Below, in pieces: positions 17,001 through 24,941 of a DNA stretch of 64,000 bases; within the stretch, counting starts at the first letter, position 1, and the number at the start of each line of letters is the position of its first letter. Made by a program: the position numbers and the translations under genes. Below the pieces are notes generated by a model. The model did no database searches and was not told the origin of the DNA. It saw only the letters and a program-made list of their open reading frames with translations. This DNA comes from Lichenicola sp964236105 (GTDB taxonomy: Bacteria; Pseudomonadota; Alphaproteobacteria; Acetobacterales; Acetobacteraceae): contig CAXSBC010000012.1 of the NCBI GenBank assembly GCA_964236105.1, forward strand, positions 1 through 64,000. Direction: 5' to 3'.

Positions 17001-18638
17001 CGCCAGCACCGCGTCCGCTGCCGACACCGCCTCTGCCGCCGCCCTGCGCTCGCTCTCGGGCACGAGTCCGGCTTCCGCTGTCCGCAGCCGCACGCCCAGC
17101 GCCTGGCATTCGGCCGCCGAGCGCTGCGCCAGCGCCGCTGCCGCCTGCAGCGCCTCGGTTGCCGTCCGGTGCCGCCGCCGGGCTTCCGCGTCCGCCAGCC
17201 CTGCCGAGTCCGCGGCGCGTGCGGCCGCGGTGTGCGCGTCCGCCAGCGCCTCGAGCTGCCGGGTTGCCGTTGCCAGCTCGCGCGCCGCATCGTCGCAGGC
17301 GGTCTCGTGCGCGTGCAGCAGGGCGGGATCGGGCAGCGCTGCCCGGTGCTGCGTCCGCTCGGCATCGGTCTGCGCCAGGCCCGCCGCCGCACGATGGAGC
17401 CGCGTCGCGGCGGCCTCGCGGTCGCGGGCCGCCTCGGCGCTGCGCGTCCGCGCCGAGGCGGCGTCCTCGGCGCTCGATCGCGCCGCCTGCTCGGCCTCGC
17501 CTCGCCGCGTTTGCAGCGTGCCCAGCCGCAGGCTGCCTGCCGCGCGACGCTCGGGCAGGGCCGCGGCGGCGGCGGCCAGCTCGGCCGCCTCGGTTTCCAG
17601 GCGGGCCTGCGCCTCCTGGGCGTCGGCCAGGCGAAGGGCAGCCTCGTCGTGGTCGGCCTGCGCCCGGGCCAGGCGGGTACCCGCCTGAGCTGCATCCTGC
17701 AGCGCACGCTCGCTGTCGCCCGCGGCGCCGTCCACCTCGACGCGCCGCCGTTCGAGCAGGGTGCGCGCGTCCGCCTCCGCCAGGCGCGGTCCGGGGAGGC
17801 GCTGCTCGGCGGCCTGTTCGGCCGCCATCGTTTCCTGCAGGCGTCGGTCCGCATCCGCCAGTGCGGCGTGTCCTGCGAGCCGTGCCGCACCCGCTTCCGC
17901 CACCGCATGGCGCGCGCGCGCATGCAGCAGCGCCAGCAGCCCGGCCTCGCCGTCCCGCAGCTGCGAGGCGATCTCGCGGTAGCGCGCGGCCTGCTTTGCC
18001 TGCCCGGCCAGCGACTGCGCCCGCGCTGCGAGCTGCAGCCGCAGATCCTCCGCGCGCGACAGGTTCGCCTCCGTGGCCCGCAGCTTGAGCTCGGCCTCGT
18101 GGCGCCTGGCATGCAGCCCGGTGATGCCGGCGGCCTCCTCCAGGATCGAGCGGCGCTCCTCCGGCCGCGCGGTGACGATCGCCGCCACCCGGCCCTGGCT
18201 GACCATCGCCGAGGAGCGGGCGCCGCTGGCGAGGTCGGCGAACAGCGTCTGCACGTCGCGCGCGCGCAGCTCGCGGCCGTTGACCCGGTAGGCGCTGCCG
18301 ACGCCGCGCTCGATGCGCCGGCTGATCTGCAGCTCGGCCTGGTCGTGGAACGGCGGCGGCGCGAGGCCGGCGGCCTCCTCGAGGGTGAGGATCACTTCCG
18401 CCAGGCTGCGCGCCGGGCGGGCCGCGGTGCCGGCGAAGATCAGGTCGTCCATCTCGGCCCCGCGCAGGGACCGGGCGGAGCTCTCGCCCATCGCCCAGCG
18501 CAGCGCCTCGACGACGTTGGACTTGCCGCAGCCGTTCGGTCCGACGATCCCCGTCAGCCCGGGCAGGATCTCCACCGAGACCGGCTCGGCGAAGCTCTTG
18601 AAGCCGGCGATCCGCAGGTGGGCGAAGGTGACCGGCAC
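14094..18638 (-). CDS. smc: Chromosome segregation protein SMC
   Basis: This is a 1514-residue ATPase of the condensin complex that organises and segregates chromosomes. The N-terminal head has the Walker A motif GPNGCGKS (33-40) after FKSFAEP. The C-terminal head has the signature LSLLSGGEQALCALSL and the Walker B strand CVLDEVDAPLDD. A hinge-like globular segment lies at about residues 690-830, flanked by very Ala/Arg/Glu-rich coiled coils. Typical bacterial SMC proteins are about 1150-1200 residues, so both arms are unusually long. The gene ends the dciA-dsbA-smc run; its ATG is 16 bases after the dsbA stop. Long open frames on the other strand are composition shadows. Confidence 0.96.
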   Translation of the reverse strand: MPVTFAHLRIAGFKSFAEPVSVEILPGLTGIVGPNGCGKSNVVEALRWAMGESSARSLRGAEMDDLIFAGTAARPARSLAEVILTLEEAAGLAPPPFHDQAELQISRRIERGVGSAYRVNGRELRARDVQTLFADLASGARSSAMVSQGRVAAIVTARPEERRSILEEAAGITGLHARRHEAELKLRATEANLSRAEDLRLQLAARAQSLAGQAKQAARYREIASQLRDGEAGLLALLHARARHAVAEAGAARLAGHAALADADRRLQETMAAEQAAEQRLPGPRLAEADARTLLERRRVEVDGAAGDSERALQDAAQAGTRLARAQADHDEAALRLADAQEAQARLETEAAELAAAAAALPERRAAGSLRLGTLQTRRGEAEQAARSSAEDAASARTRSAEAARDREAAATRLHRAAAGLAQTDAERTQHRAALPDPALLHAHETACDDAARELATATRQLEALADAHTAAARAADSAGLADAEARRRHRTATEALQAAAALAQRSAAECQALGVRLRTAEAGLVPESERRAAAEAVSAADAVLAAAAASLDAADAARTEAVSARLEAGSCMLDAGRRREQLETACSRADATLRQTAAQQEALRRDQARASAAAPSPELVAAARQALAQAEQALGETERRLAAADAAQADAGADAARSAAGLALARETQGRLQAEADGLAQALEHDDPAAGGMPGRSWRRLADEIAVPPGLEAALAACLSDGLEAACGPDAAQAPDAAQAWLTLPALDPDRLPDEAVGLDRLLAAPAELGRLLSRAGLIEDGADGGSLQASLRPGQCLVTRTGALWRWDGYRVAAGTPSPAALRLQQRTRLGERRVRLQEAEAALALAAGAATEDAACQARATAAARAARAERASAEQALTQARREDARIGRQHAEAQARLDALTSQLPRAAAGLQDAAEACDAAHAALDALADPALLAGAHETASRREAEAVAAEAEARAARRRAEADARQARDAAAAGLARHVESEAARATLAPMLDRMQHEADAAEAGLAEARDALSALSPEDGAAALRHRLADLTSAAQAEQAMRERRQTAQAGLAADTAAREQAAAALLEGRSRLDALDARHELLRLEHAEADDAAQTLLAAAALLPDPEQAAAAAAAATDRLERLRDEERAALEAASLLASEQAALDARRGPLTAGLSDWRARCGAADASLAAARARLAEAQAEQALRAAAPAEAARRARALAAASEAAQAAHQAAQAELEAASRALQQAQLDRRGLEAALAAGREAALRAEAREEQAQAMLAQLLAETSAPPTAVPDDLSDAAEAALRRRIARLGRERDEIGPVNLRAELELGQVAEQGATIAREHAEIGGAIARLRGQIGHLNREGRERLLTVLESVDRHFQSLFGRMFGGGRAHLGLVGSDDPLSAGLEIYAQPPGKKLATLSLLSGGEQALCALSLIFAVFRCNPAPVCVLDEVDAPLDDANVERFCALLEDMVRETGTRFLVVTHHQLTMTHMDRLYGVTMQERGVSRVLSVDLARATEMAG

Positions 18639-18654
18639 GGCGCCGCCCCCGGCA

Positions 18655-19272
18655 TCAGGCGCCGGCGGCGGTCACCTTGCCCAGGAAGGTGTCGTATTCC
18701 ATCTCGCCCGAGAACAGCGTGCTGCCGAAGATGAAGGAGGGCGTGCTGTCGATCTTGTACTTGGCCTGTCCGGTATTCTGCTCGTCCAGGATCTCCTGGC
18801 GCAGCCCGGCATCGTCGACCGTCTTCTGGAACAGCTCGTGCGACATCCCGGCGAGCGCCGCCATCTTGGCGAGTTCGGTCTGGGGATCGCTCGACTGCGA
18901 GAACGCCCAGTGGTCCTGGCTCGCGAACAGCGACTGCACGAACGGCTCGTAGCGCTCCGCCGGCAGGGCGCGCGACACCGCGGCGGCGGCCAGCGCCACC
19001 TGGTCGAGCGGGAAGTCGTGATACACGTAGCGGATGCGGCCGGTGTCGATCAGCTTGGCCTGCACCTCGGGAAACACCGTCTGGCTGAAGCGCGCGCAAT
19101 GGGTGCAGGTCAGCGAGAACCATTCCTGCACCACCAGCTTGGCGTCCGGCTTGCCGAGCGAGCGCTCGCCCATGCGCGGATCGGCGGTTGCGGCCTCGGC
19201 GCCGAAGGCAGGGCGGGCGAGCGCCAGCGCAGGGGCTGCGGCAAGAAGCAGGACGCGTCGGGATAGGCTCAT
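18655..19272 (-). CDS. DsbA-like periplasmic thiol:disulfide oxidoreductase
   Basis: This is a 205-residue protein. The signal peptide covers about residues 1-24 (MSLSRRVLLLAAAPALALAR, then PAFGA), followed by a thioredoxin fold with the redox motif C56-T-H-C59, the DsbA insertion, and the cis-proline region DSTPSFIFG. It belongs to the DsbA/DsbG-like thioredoxin_4 group and acts in the periplasm on secreted cysteines. The ATG at 19272 is chosen because it starts the signal peptide; the frame is open 69 bases further upstream. The gene lies between dciA and smc, an order seen in other alphaproteobacteria. Confidence 0.9.
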   Translation of the reverse strand: MSLSRRVLLLAAAPALALARPAFGAEAATADPRMGERSLGKPDAKLVVQEWFSLTCTHCARFSQTVFPEVQAKLIDTGRIRYVYHDFPLDQVALAAAAVSRALPAERYEPFVQSLFASQDHWAFSQSSDPQTELAKMAALAGMSHELFQKTVDDAGLRQEILDEQNTGQAKYKIDSTPSFIFGSTLFSGEMEYDTFLGKVTAAGA

Positions 19273-19375
19273 CGGCAGCGACTCCGGCTGGCAGGCGATC
19301 GGGACCGCGCCCCGATCCAGGTGCCCGACAGAGACCGGCAAAGTGGTGGAGCGTCAAGCGTGCCGAGAGGCGCGG

Positions 19376-19861
19376 TCAGCGCCTGGCGCGTGCCGCGATG
19401 CGGCCGCCGAGGCGGGCGAGCGCCTCCTGCAGCTCGCCCTCCGGCAGGCCCTCGACCACGACCGGGACGGGCGCCCGCGCGGGCTCGGCCGCATCCGGCG
19501 CCGGATTGACCAGATCGTCCTGCACGAAGCGCAGCCGTTCGACGATCTGGCGGCCGAGCCCGGTATTGATCCGCGCGATCAGCTGCGGCGCCAGGTGCTG
19601 CAGCTCGAGCGCCGCCGGCCCGTTCGCCGCCAGCGTCAGGGTGCCGCCGGAGAAGCGGCGCGGCGCGGTGATGGCGGCCGTCTGCGGCCCGACCAGCGTG
19701 GCCCAGTCGGTCATCAGCTGCACCGCCGCCGGCGAGCGAGACTTGAAGGCCGGCCGGGTGATCGCCGGCAGCAGGCTCGCCAGCGGCCTCGGGCCATAGA
19801 CGTGCCGGGTCGGCGGGTCGGGTGACGCGGGCGGCTTGCCGCTGCGGACGTCCTTCGCCAT
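19376..19861 (-). CDS. dciA: DUF721/DciA-family protein, probable helicase loader
   Basis: This is a 161-residue protein. The central region (RPLASLLPAITRPAFKSRSP, WATLVGPQTAAITAPRRF, GTLTLAANGPAALELQHL) is the DUF721 domain of DciA, which loads the replicative helicase DnaB in most bacteria that lack DnaC. The tail is Pro/Arg-rich and probably disordered. The start at MAKDVRSG is 6 bases from the divergent mutY start, so the two genes must share promoter and leader sequence. The apparently longer open frame upstream runs antisense through mutY and is not coding. Confidence 0.85.
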   Translation of the reverse strand: MAKDVRSGKPPASPDPPTRHVYGPRPLASLLPAITRPAFKSRSPAAVQLMTDWATLVGPQTAAITAPRRFSGGTLTLAANGPAALELQHLAPQLIARINTGLGRQIVERLRFVQDDLVNPAPDAAEPARAPVPVVVEGLPEGELQEALARLGGRIAARARR

Positions 19862-19867
19862 AGACCC

Positions 19868-20920
19868 GTGGTGCCTCCCCAAGCTCGCGATCTGCTGCAC
19901 TGGTACGACCGTCACCGGCGCATCCTGCCCTGGCGCGCGCCGCCCGGCGAGACCGCCGATCCCTACCATGTCTGGCTCAGCGAGATCATGCTGCAGCAGA
20001 CCACGGTCGCCGCGGTGATCCCCTTCTATCTCCGGTTCCTGGCGCTGTTCCCGACCGTGCAGGCGCTCGCCGCCGCGCCGGACGAGCGGGTGATGCAGGC
20101 CTGGGCCGGGCTCGGCTACTATGCCAGGGCGCGCAACCTGCATGCCTGCGCCAGGGCGGTCGCGGCGCGCGGCGGCTTTCCGTCCACCATCGCCGAGCTG
20201 CGGGAGCTGCCGGGCATCGGCGGCTACACTGCGCCGGCGATCGCGGCGATCGCCTTCGGCGTGCCCGCCGTGCCGGTGGACGGCAATGTCGAGCGGGTGG
20301 CCTCGCGCCTGTTCGCGATCGAGACGCCGCTGCCGGCGGCGCGCCGCACCCTGGCGCTGGCAGCCGCGACGCTCGGCGCCGACCCGGACGCGCAGGCACG
20401 CCCGTCGGATTTCGCGCAAGGCCTGTTCGATCTCGGCGCCACCATCTGCACGTCCAGGCGGCCCGTCTGCGCCCTCTGCCCCTGGCGCGGCGACTGTGCG
20501 GCACAGGCGCAGGGCATCGCCGAGCGTCTGCCGGTCCGGGCCGCCAAGCCCGTGCGTCCGGAGCGTCACGGCGTGCTGTTCCACCTGACCGACCGCGACG
20601 GCGCCGTGCTGCTGCAGCGCCGTCCTCCGGAGGGGCTGCTGGGCGGCATGACCGAGCTCCCCGGCACGTCCTGGCGCGAGGCGACGTGGGGCGAGGCGGA
20701 GGCGCTGGCGCTGGCGCCGGTGCAGGCGGACTGGCGGCCGCTCGGCGGCGTGCGTCACGTCTTCACCCATTTCGCCCTGACCCTGGCGGTGTTCGGCGCC
20801 GGCTGCGACACCGTCCCGGCCCGGGCCCTGGCCGGCCGCTTCCTGCGTCCCGGCCAGGAGCTGGCGGACGAGGCGCTGCCGACCCTGATGCGCAAGGCGC
20901 TGTCGCTGGCCCGCCCCTGA
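19868..20920 (+). CDS. mutY: A/G-specific adenine glycosylase MutY
   Basis: This is a 350-residue base-excision repair enzyme that removes adenine mispaired with 8-oxoguanine. E39 lies in LSEIMLQQT, the helix-hairpin-helix is LPGIGGYTAPAI (114-125) with D138 in VPVDGNVERV, and the 4Fe-4S cluster cysteines are C194, C201, C204 and C210. The C-terminal NUDIX-like domain that recognises 8-oxoG follows from about 225. The GTG at 19868 (or the adjacent GTG at 19871) must be the start: a stop lies upstream at 19823 and the conserved HWYDRHRRILPWR begins at residue 11. This leaves almost no leader between it and divergent dciA. Confidence 0.95.
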   Translation: MVPPQARDLLHWYDRHRRILPWRAPPGETADPYHVWLSEIMLQQTTVAAVIPFYLRFLALFPTVQALAAAPDERVMQAWAGLGYYARARNLHACARAVAARGGFPSTIAELRELPGIGGYTAPAIAAIAFGVPAVPVDGNVERVASRLFAIETPLPAARRTLALAAATLGADPDAQARPSDFAQGLFDLGATICTSRRPVCALCPWRGDCAAQAQGIAERLPVRAAKPVRPERHGVLFHLTDRDGAVLLQRRPPEGLLGGMTELPGTSWREATWGEAEALALAPVQADWRPLGGVRHVFTHFALTLAVFGAGCDTVPARALAGRFLRPGQELADEALPTLMRKALSLARP

Positions 20921-20978
20921 GCCGCTCACATGTTCACGATTTATTCCCGGGGCCTGCATCTGGTCCCGGCGATCGGCT

Positions 20979-22148
20979 ATGATCGCCCGCATGCGATTCG
21001 TGCACACATCGGACTGGCAGATCGGCAAGGGCTTCCGCTTCGCCGACGACGACACCCTCGCTGTCCTGCAGAACGAGCGGATCGACGTGATCGGCCGCAT
21101 CGGCCGGCTGGCCCGCGCCGAGGGTGCCGCGCGCGTCCTGGTCGCCGGCGACCTGTGGGACATGGCGGCTCCCGCCGACCGCACCCTGCGCCAGCCGATC
21201 GAGCGCATGCGCCAGTTTCCCGACCTGCACTGGCACCTGATCCCGGGCAATCACGATCCCAACCTGCCCGGCGGCCTGTGGGACCGCCTGCTGCGCACCG
21301 GCTTGCCGGACACGATCCACCCGCATCTCTCGCCGCAGCCGGTGCCGCTCGGGGCGGGTGACGGCGGCCGCGACGCCTGGCTGCTTCCCGCCGTGCTGGA
21401 CCGCCGTCACGCCTTCGGCGATCCGACCGCCTGCATGGACGAGGCGGCGACGCCGGAGGGCGCGCTCCGCATCGGGCTGGCGCACGGCTCGGTGCGCAGC
21501 TTCGGCAGCGATCCCGGCGACGCCCACAACCTGATCGCCGCCGACCGCGCGGTGCGAAGCGGCCTCGCCTACCTGGCGCTGGGCGACTGGCACGGCATGA
21601 TCCCCGCCGGCGAGCGCAGCTGGTATGCCGGCACGCCGGAGCCGGACGGCTTCGATCGCGGCGGCGACGGCGGCGGCAGCGTGCTGCTGGTCTCGCCCGA
21701 CGCCCCGGCCGGCACGCCGCTCGCGGCGGCGCATCGTGTCGGGCGCTTCGTCTGGAGCCAGCAGCGGGCGATCCTGACCGGCCGCGCCGACATCGACGCG
21801 CTGGAGGACCGGCTGCGCGGCATCGACCGCGGCGATCCGAGCCGCGTGCTGGCCTGGCTCATCGTCGAGGGCGCGCTCGGGCTCGACGACCATGCCGCCT
21901 TCCAGGACCGCATCCGCGGCGGCGTCGGCAGCGCGCTGCGGGCGCTGCGCATCGACGACGCGCGGCTCGAGCCGACCGCCTCGTCCGACGACCTGGCGAC
22001 GCTCGGCGCCAGCGGCGCCCTGCGCGATGCCGCCGACCGGCTCGCCCTGCAGGTGGCCCAGCCCGGCGGCGGCACCGATCCCGACATCGCCCGCGCCGCC
22101 CTGCAGCGGCTGCTGTTCCTGGCCCGTCACGAGGCCGCCGCGCCATGA
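20979..22148 (+). CDS. Metallophosphoesterase, SbcD/YhaO-like nuclease subunit
   Basis: This is a 389-residue protein. The calcineurin-like motifs are present in order: TSDWQIGKGF (in place of the usual DxHLG), VAGDLWD, PGNHDPNLPG, LAHGSVRS and GDWHG. This resembles the YhaO/SbcD/Mre11 nuclease subunit that pairs with an SMC-like ATPase in DNA end processing. The ATG at 20979 gives MIARMRFVHTSD; the internal ATG at 20991 would also fit. Its stop overlaps the start of the partner ATPase (ATGA at 22145-22148), so the two are made together. Confidence 0.87.
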   Translation: MIARMRFVHTSDWQIGKGFRFADDDTLAVLQNERIDVIGRIGRLARAEGAARVLVAGDLWDMAAPADRTLRQPIERMRQFPDLHWHLIPGNHDPNLPGGLWDRLLRTGLPDTIHPHLSPQPVPLGAGDGGRDAWLLPAVLDRRHAFGDPTACMDEAATPEGALRIGLAHGSVRSFGSDPGDAHNLIAADRAVRSGLAYLALGDWHGMIPAGERSWYAGTPEPDGFDRGGDGGGSVLLVSPDAPAGTPLAAAHRVGRFVWSQQRAILTGRADIDALEDRLRGIDRGDPSRVLAWLIVEGALGLDDHAAFQDRIRGGVGSALRALRIDDARLEPTASSDDLATLGASGALRDAADRLALQVAQPGGGTDPDIARAALQRLLFLARHEAAAP

Positions 22149-24898
22149 GGCTGCGCACGATCGAGCTCGACCAGTTCCGCAAGTTCGACCGCCGGGTGCG
22201 GCTCGAGGGGCTGGGCGACGGCGTCAACGTGCTGTGCGGCCCCAACGAGCACGGCAAGTCCACCGTGCTGGCGGCCCTGCGCGCGGTGCTGTTCGAGCGC
22301 CACAACTCCCGCACCGAGTCGATCCGCGGCTACCAGCATCGCCGCGGCAGCACCGCACCCGCGGTGGCGCTGGAGTTCGAGCATGACGGCACGCTGCACC
22401 GGATCGAGAAGCGCTTCCTGTCGCGCCCGTCCGCCCGGCTGGTGTCCGCGGGTGCGGCCTATGACGGCGACGCGGCCGAGGAACGGCTGCAACGGCTGCT
22501 CGGCGTCTCGGTCACGTCCCGCGCCGCCAGGGACGCGGCACAGACCGCCTCGATCTGGGGCGCGCTGCTGGTGGCGCAGGGCGACAGCTTCGCGCAGGCG
22601 CGGCTCGGCGAGGGCGCCCGCTCCACCCTGTCGGAATGCCTGGAGGCCGAGCTCGGCAGCGTCAGCGGCGGGGCGGCGACCGGCCGGCTGCTGAAGCGGG
22701 TGCAGGACTTGCTCGCAGCGCTGCTGGACGGCTACGGCCGGCCCCGCGACCGCTACAAGGCCGCGGTCGCCGAGGAGGAGGCCGCGCGTGCCGGCATCGC
22801 CACCCTCGAGGAGCGCGGCCGCCTGCTGCGCGGCGATCTGGATGCCGCCGTCGCCGCCCGTAACGCCCTGGCCCGCGAGGAGGACCCCGTCCGCGCCGAG
22901 CAGATCGTCGAGCAGCTGGCGTCGGCGCGGCGTCACCGCGATGCCGTGCTCGGCTATCGCAATCGCCTGGCGGAGGCGGAGTCCGGCGTGCGCCTGGCGC
23001 TCTCGGCGCATGACGAGGCCCTGGCCGAGCAGACCCGGCGCACCGCCCGCGCCGGCGCGCTGGCGGCTGCCGGGCAGGCCCTGTCCGGCCTGCTCGCCGC
23101 CGAGGCCGAGGCCCGCGCGCGCGACGATGCCGCCCGTGCCGCCATGTCCGGTCGTCGCGACGCCCATGACGATGCGGTCCGTCGCCAGGACGAGGCCGAG
23201 CGTGTCCTGCGTCGCGCCGCGGCCGGTCTCGAAGCCGCCGATCAGGCGGCGCTGCACCGGTCCGCCGCCGTTGGCCTGGCACGGGCCGAGGCCGAGGCCG
23301 CCCGCGCGTCCGCCCTGTCGGAGTCGCTGTCGCGCCTGCGCCTGGACGAGGCGGCGATGCGCGGGCTGCAGGCGGCCGAGCTCGCCGATCGCGGCAACCG
23401 GGCGGCGCTGCAGGCCCAGGCCACCCTCGTCGAGCTGTGCCTCGACGTCGCGGCCGAGCTGCTGGTCGAGGGTGCCGCGCCGGAAACGCTGCCGCCCGGC
23501 CCGGTCCGCCTCAGCCTGACGCGCCCGGCCGAGCTGCTGATCCCCGGCGCCGGCCGCCTGTGCATCGCGCCCGCCGGCCGCGACCGCGAGAAGCTGCATG
23601 CCGCCGCCGGCGACAGCGCCCGCGCCCTGCGCCGCGCGCTGGACGCCGCCGGCTGCGCCGACCTCGCCGAGGCCGAGCGTCGCCTGGGCGAGCGCCGCCT
23701 GCTGGCCGCAAGCCTGGACCAGGCGCAGCGCGCGCTGGCCCTGCTGCTCGCCGGCGCCTTCGCCGGCACCGCCGCTGCCGGCACCGCTCCCGGCAGTGCT
23801 CCCGGCCTCGACGCGCTGCGCCGGCACGTCGCCTCGCTGCAGGCCGGCCTGGACCAGCGCGTCTCGGCCCTCGGCCCCGATGCCGGGCTGCCGGAGCGTT
23901 CCGACGTGGCCGCCTTGCACGACGCGGCCCTGCGCGAGGCCGAGCGGCTGCGCGACGCCGCCCTCGCCGCGCATGGCGCGCTGCTGGCCCCCGACGCCGA
24001 GCGCGACCGCGCCGCGGCGATGCTGCGGCAGGCCGAGTTCGATCGCCGCGACCGCGCCGCCGACTGCGCCCGCCTGTCCGCCGAGCAGGCGGCGGCAGAG
24101 CAGGCCGAGTCCGCCGATGCCCTGGCCGAACGCCTGCGCCAGGCGCAGGAGGATCTGTCCGCGCGACGCCAGGCGCTGTCGGCGCTGTCCGCTTCCGCCC
24201 CGGAAGGCACGCCCGAGATGGCCGACGCCACCATCCGGCGCCTGGAGGAGGTCCAGTCCAACCGGCGCGTCCGCATCGGCGCGCTGCGCGTCGAGCTCGC
24301 GCGGCTGGAAAGCCGCATTGCGCAGGAGGAGGGCGTCGGGCTGGACGAGCAGATCGAGGCGGCGATCCGGCTGCGCGACACGGCAGGGCGCGAGCACGCG
24401 CATCATCGCCGCGAGGCCGCGATCCTGCTGCTGCTGCGCGACACGCTGCTGCAGGCCGACCGCGAGGCGCGGGAGCGCTACCTGGCGCCGCTGATGACCC
24501 GCCTGAGCCCCTACCTGCAGGCGCTGTTCCCGCGCGCGCGCCTGTCGCTGCGCGACGACTTCCAGATCACCGGCCTGTCCCGCCTCGATGCCGTCGCCAC
24601 CGGCTCCGAGCCGGACGACGAGACCTTCGACTCGCTGTCGCACGGCACGCGCGAGCAGATCGCGATCCTGGCCCGGCTCGCCTTCGCCGACATGCTGCTG
24701 CAGAGCGGCCGTCCGGCCTTCCTGGTGCTCGACGACGCGCTGGCGTTTGCCGATCACCGGCGCATGGAGCGCATGTTCGACATCCTGACCGATGCCGGCC
24801 GCCGCATGCAGATCCTCGTGCTCACCTGCCGCGAGGACCTCGCCACCGGCCTGGGCGGCACCCGCGTCACCCTGCGCGAGGCAGCGCCCGCCGGGTGA
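22145..24898 (+). CDS. SbcC/YhaN-like SMC-type ATPase
   Basis: This is a 917-residue protein. It opens with a Walker A motif (GPNEHGKS, 32-39) preceded by FRKFDRRV, a typical RecN/SbcC/YhaN N-terminus. Long Ala/Arg/Glu-rich coiled coils follow. The C-terminal head has a signature-like SLSHGTREQIAILARLAFA and Walker B FLVLDDALAFAD. The size and the YhaO-like partner resemble the YhaN/YhaO pair more than classical SbcC. It is predicted to form a nuclease-ATPase complex acting on DNA ends. A function in phage or plasmid restriction is conceivable, but nothing in the neighbourhood suggests it. Confidence 0.85.
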   Translation: MRLRTIELDQFRKFDRRVRLEGLGDGVNVLCGPNEHGKSTVLAALRAVLFERHNSRTESIRGYQHRRGSTAPAVALEFEHDGTLHRIEKRFLSRPSARLVSAGAAYDGDAAEERLQRLLGVSVTSRAARDAAQTASIWGALLVAQGDSFAQARLGEGARSTLSECLEAELGSVSGGAATGRLLKRVQDLLAALLDGYGRPRDRYKAAVAEEEAARAGIATLEERGRLLRGDLDAAVAARNALAREEDPVRAEQIVEQLASARRHRDAVLGYRNRLAEAESGVRLALSAHDEALAEQTRRTARAGALAAAGQALSGLLAAEAEARARDDAARAAMSGRRDAHDDAVRRQDEAERVLRRAAAGLEAADQAALHRSAAVGLARAEAEAARASALSESLSRLRLDEAAMRGLQAAELADRGNRAALQAQATLVELCLDVAAELLVEGAAPETLPPGPVRLSLTRPAELLIPGAGRLCIAPAGRDREKLHAAAGDSARALRRALDAAGCADLAEAERRLGERRLLAASLDQAQRALALLLAGAFAGTAAAGTAPGSAPGLDALRRHVASLQAGLDQRVSALGPDAGLPERSDVAALHDAALREAERLRDAALAAHGALLAPDAERDRAAAMLRQAEFDRRDRAADCARLSAEQAAAEQAESADALAERLRQAQEDLSARRQALSALSASAPEGTPEMADATIRRLEEVQSNRRVRIGALRVELARLESRIAQEEGVGLDEQIEAAIRLRDTAGREHAHHRREAAILLLLRDTLLQADREARERYLAPLMTRLSPYLQALFPRARLSLRDDFQITGLSRLDAVATGSEPDDETFDSLSHGTREQIAILARLAFADMLLQSGRPAFLVLDDALAFADHRRMERMFDILTDAGRRMQILVLTCREDLATGLGGTRVTLREAAPAG

Positions 24899-24941
24899 AC
24901 CGGACCGGGCGCCGCGTCGCCATCCTCGGCCTGTCGCGCGC

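Noticed and set aside
14187..18734. A plus-strand open frame of 1515 codons opposite smc
   Set aside because: It is an antisense shadow of the GC-rich coiled-coil gene; the product is compositionally Arg/Gln-rich and has no domain, while the minus strand encodes a complete SMC.
22127..24757. An 876-codon minus-strand frame opposite the YhaN-like gene
   Set aside because: The plus strand has both ATPase heads and is coupled to the nuclease; the antisense frame has no motifs.
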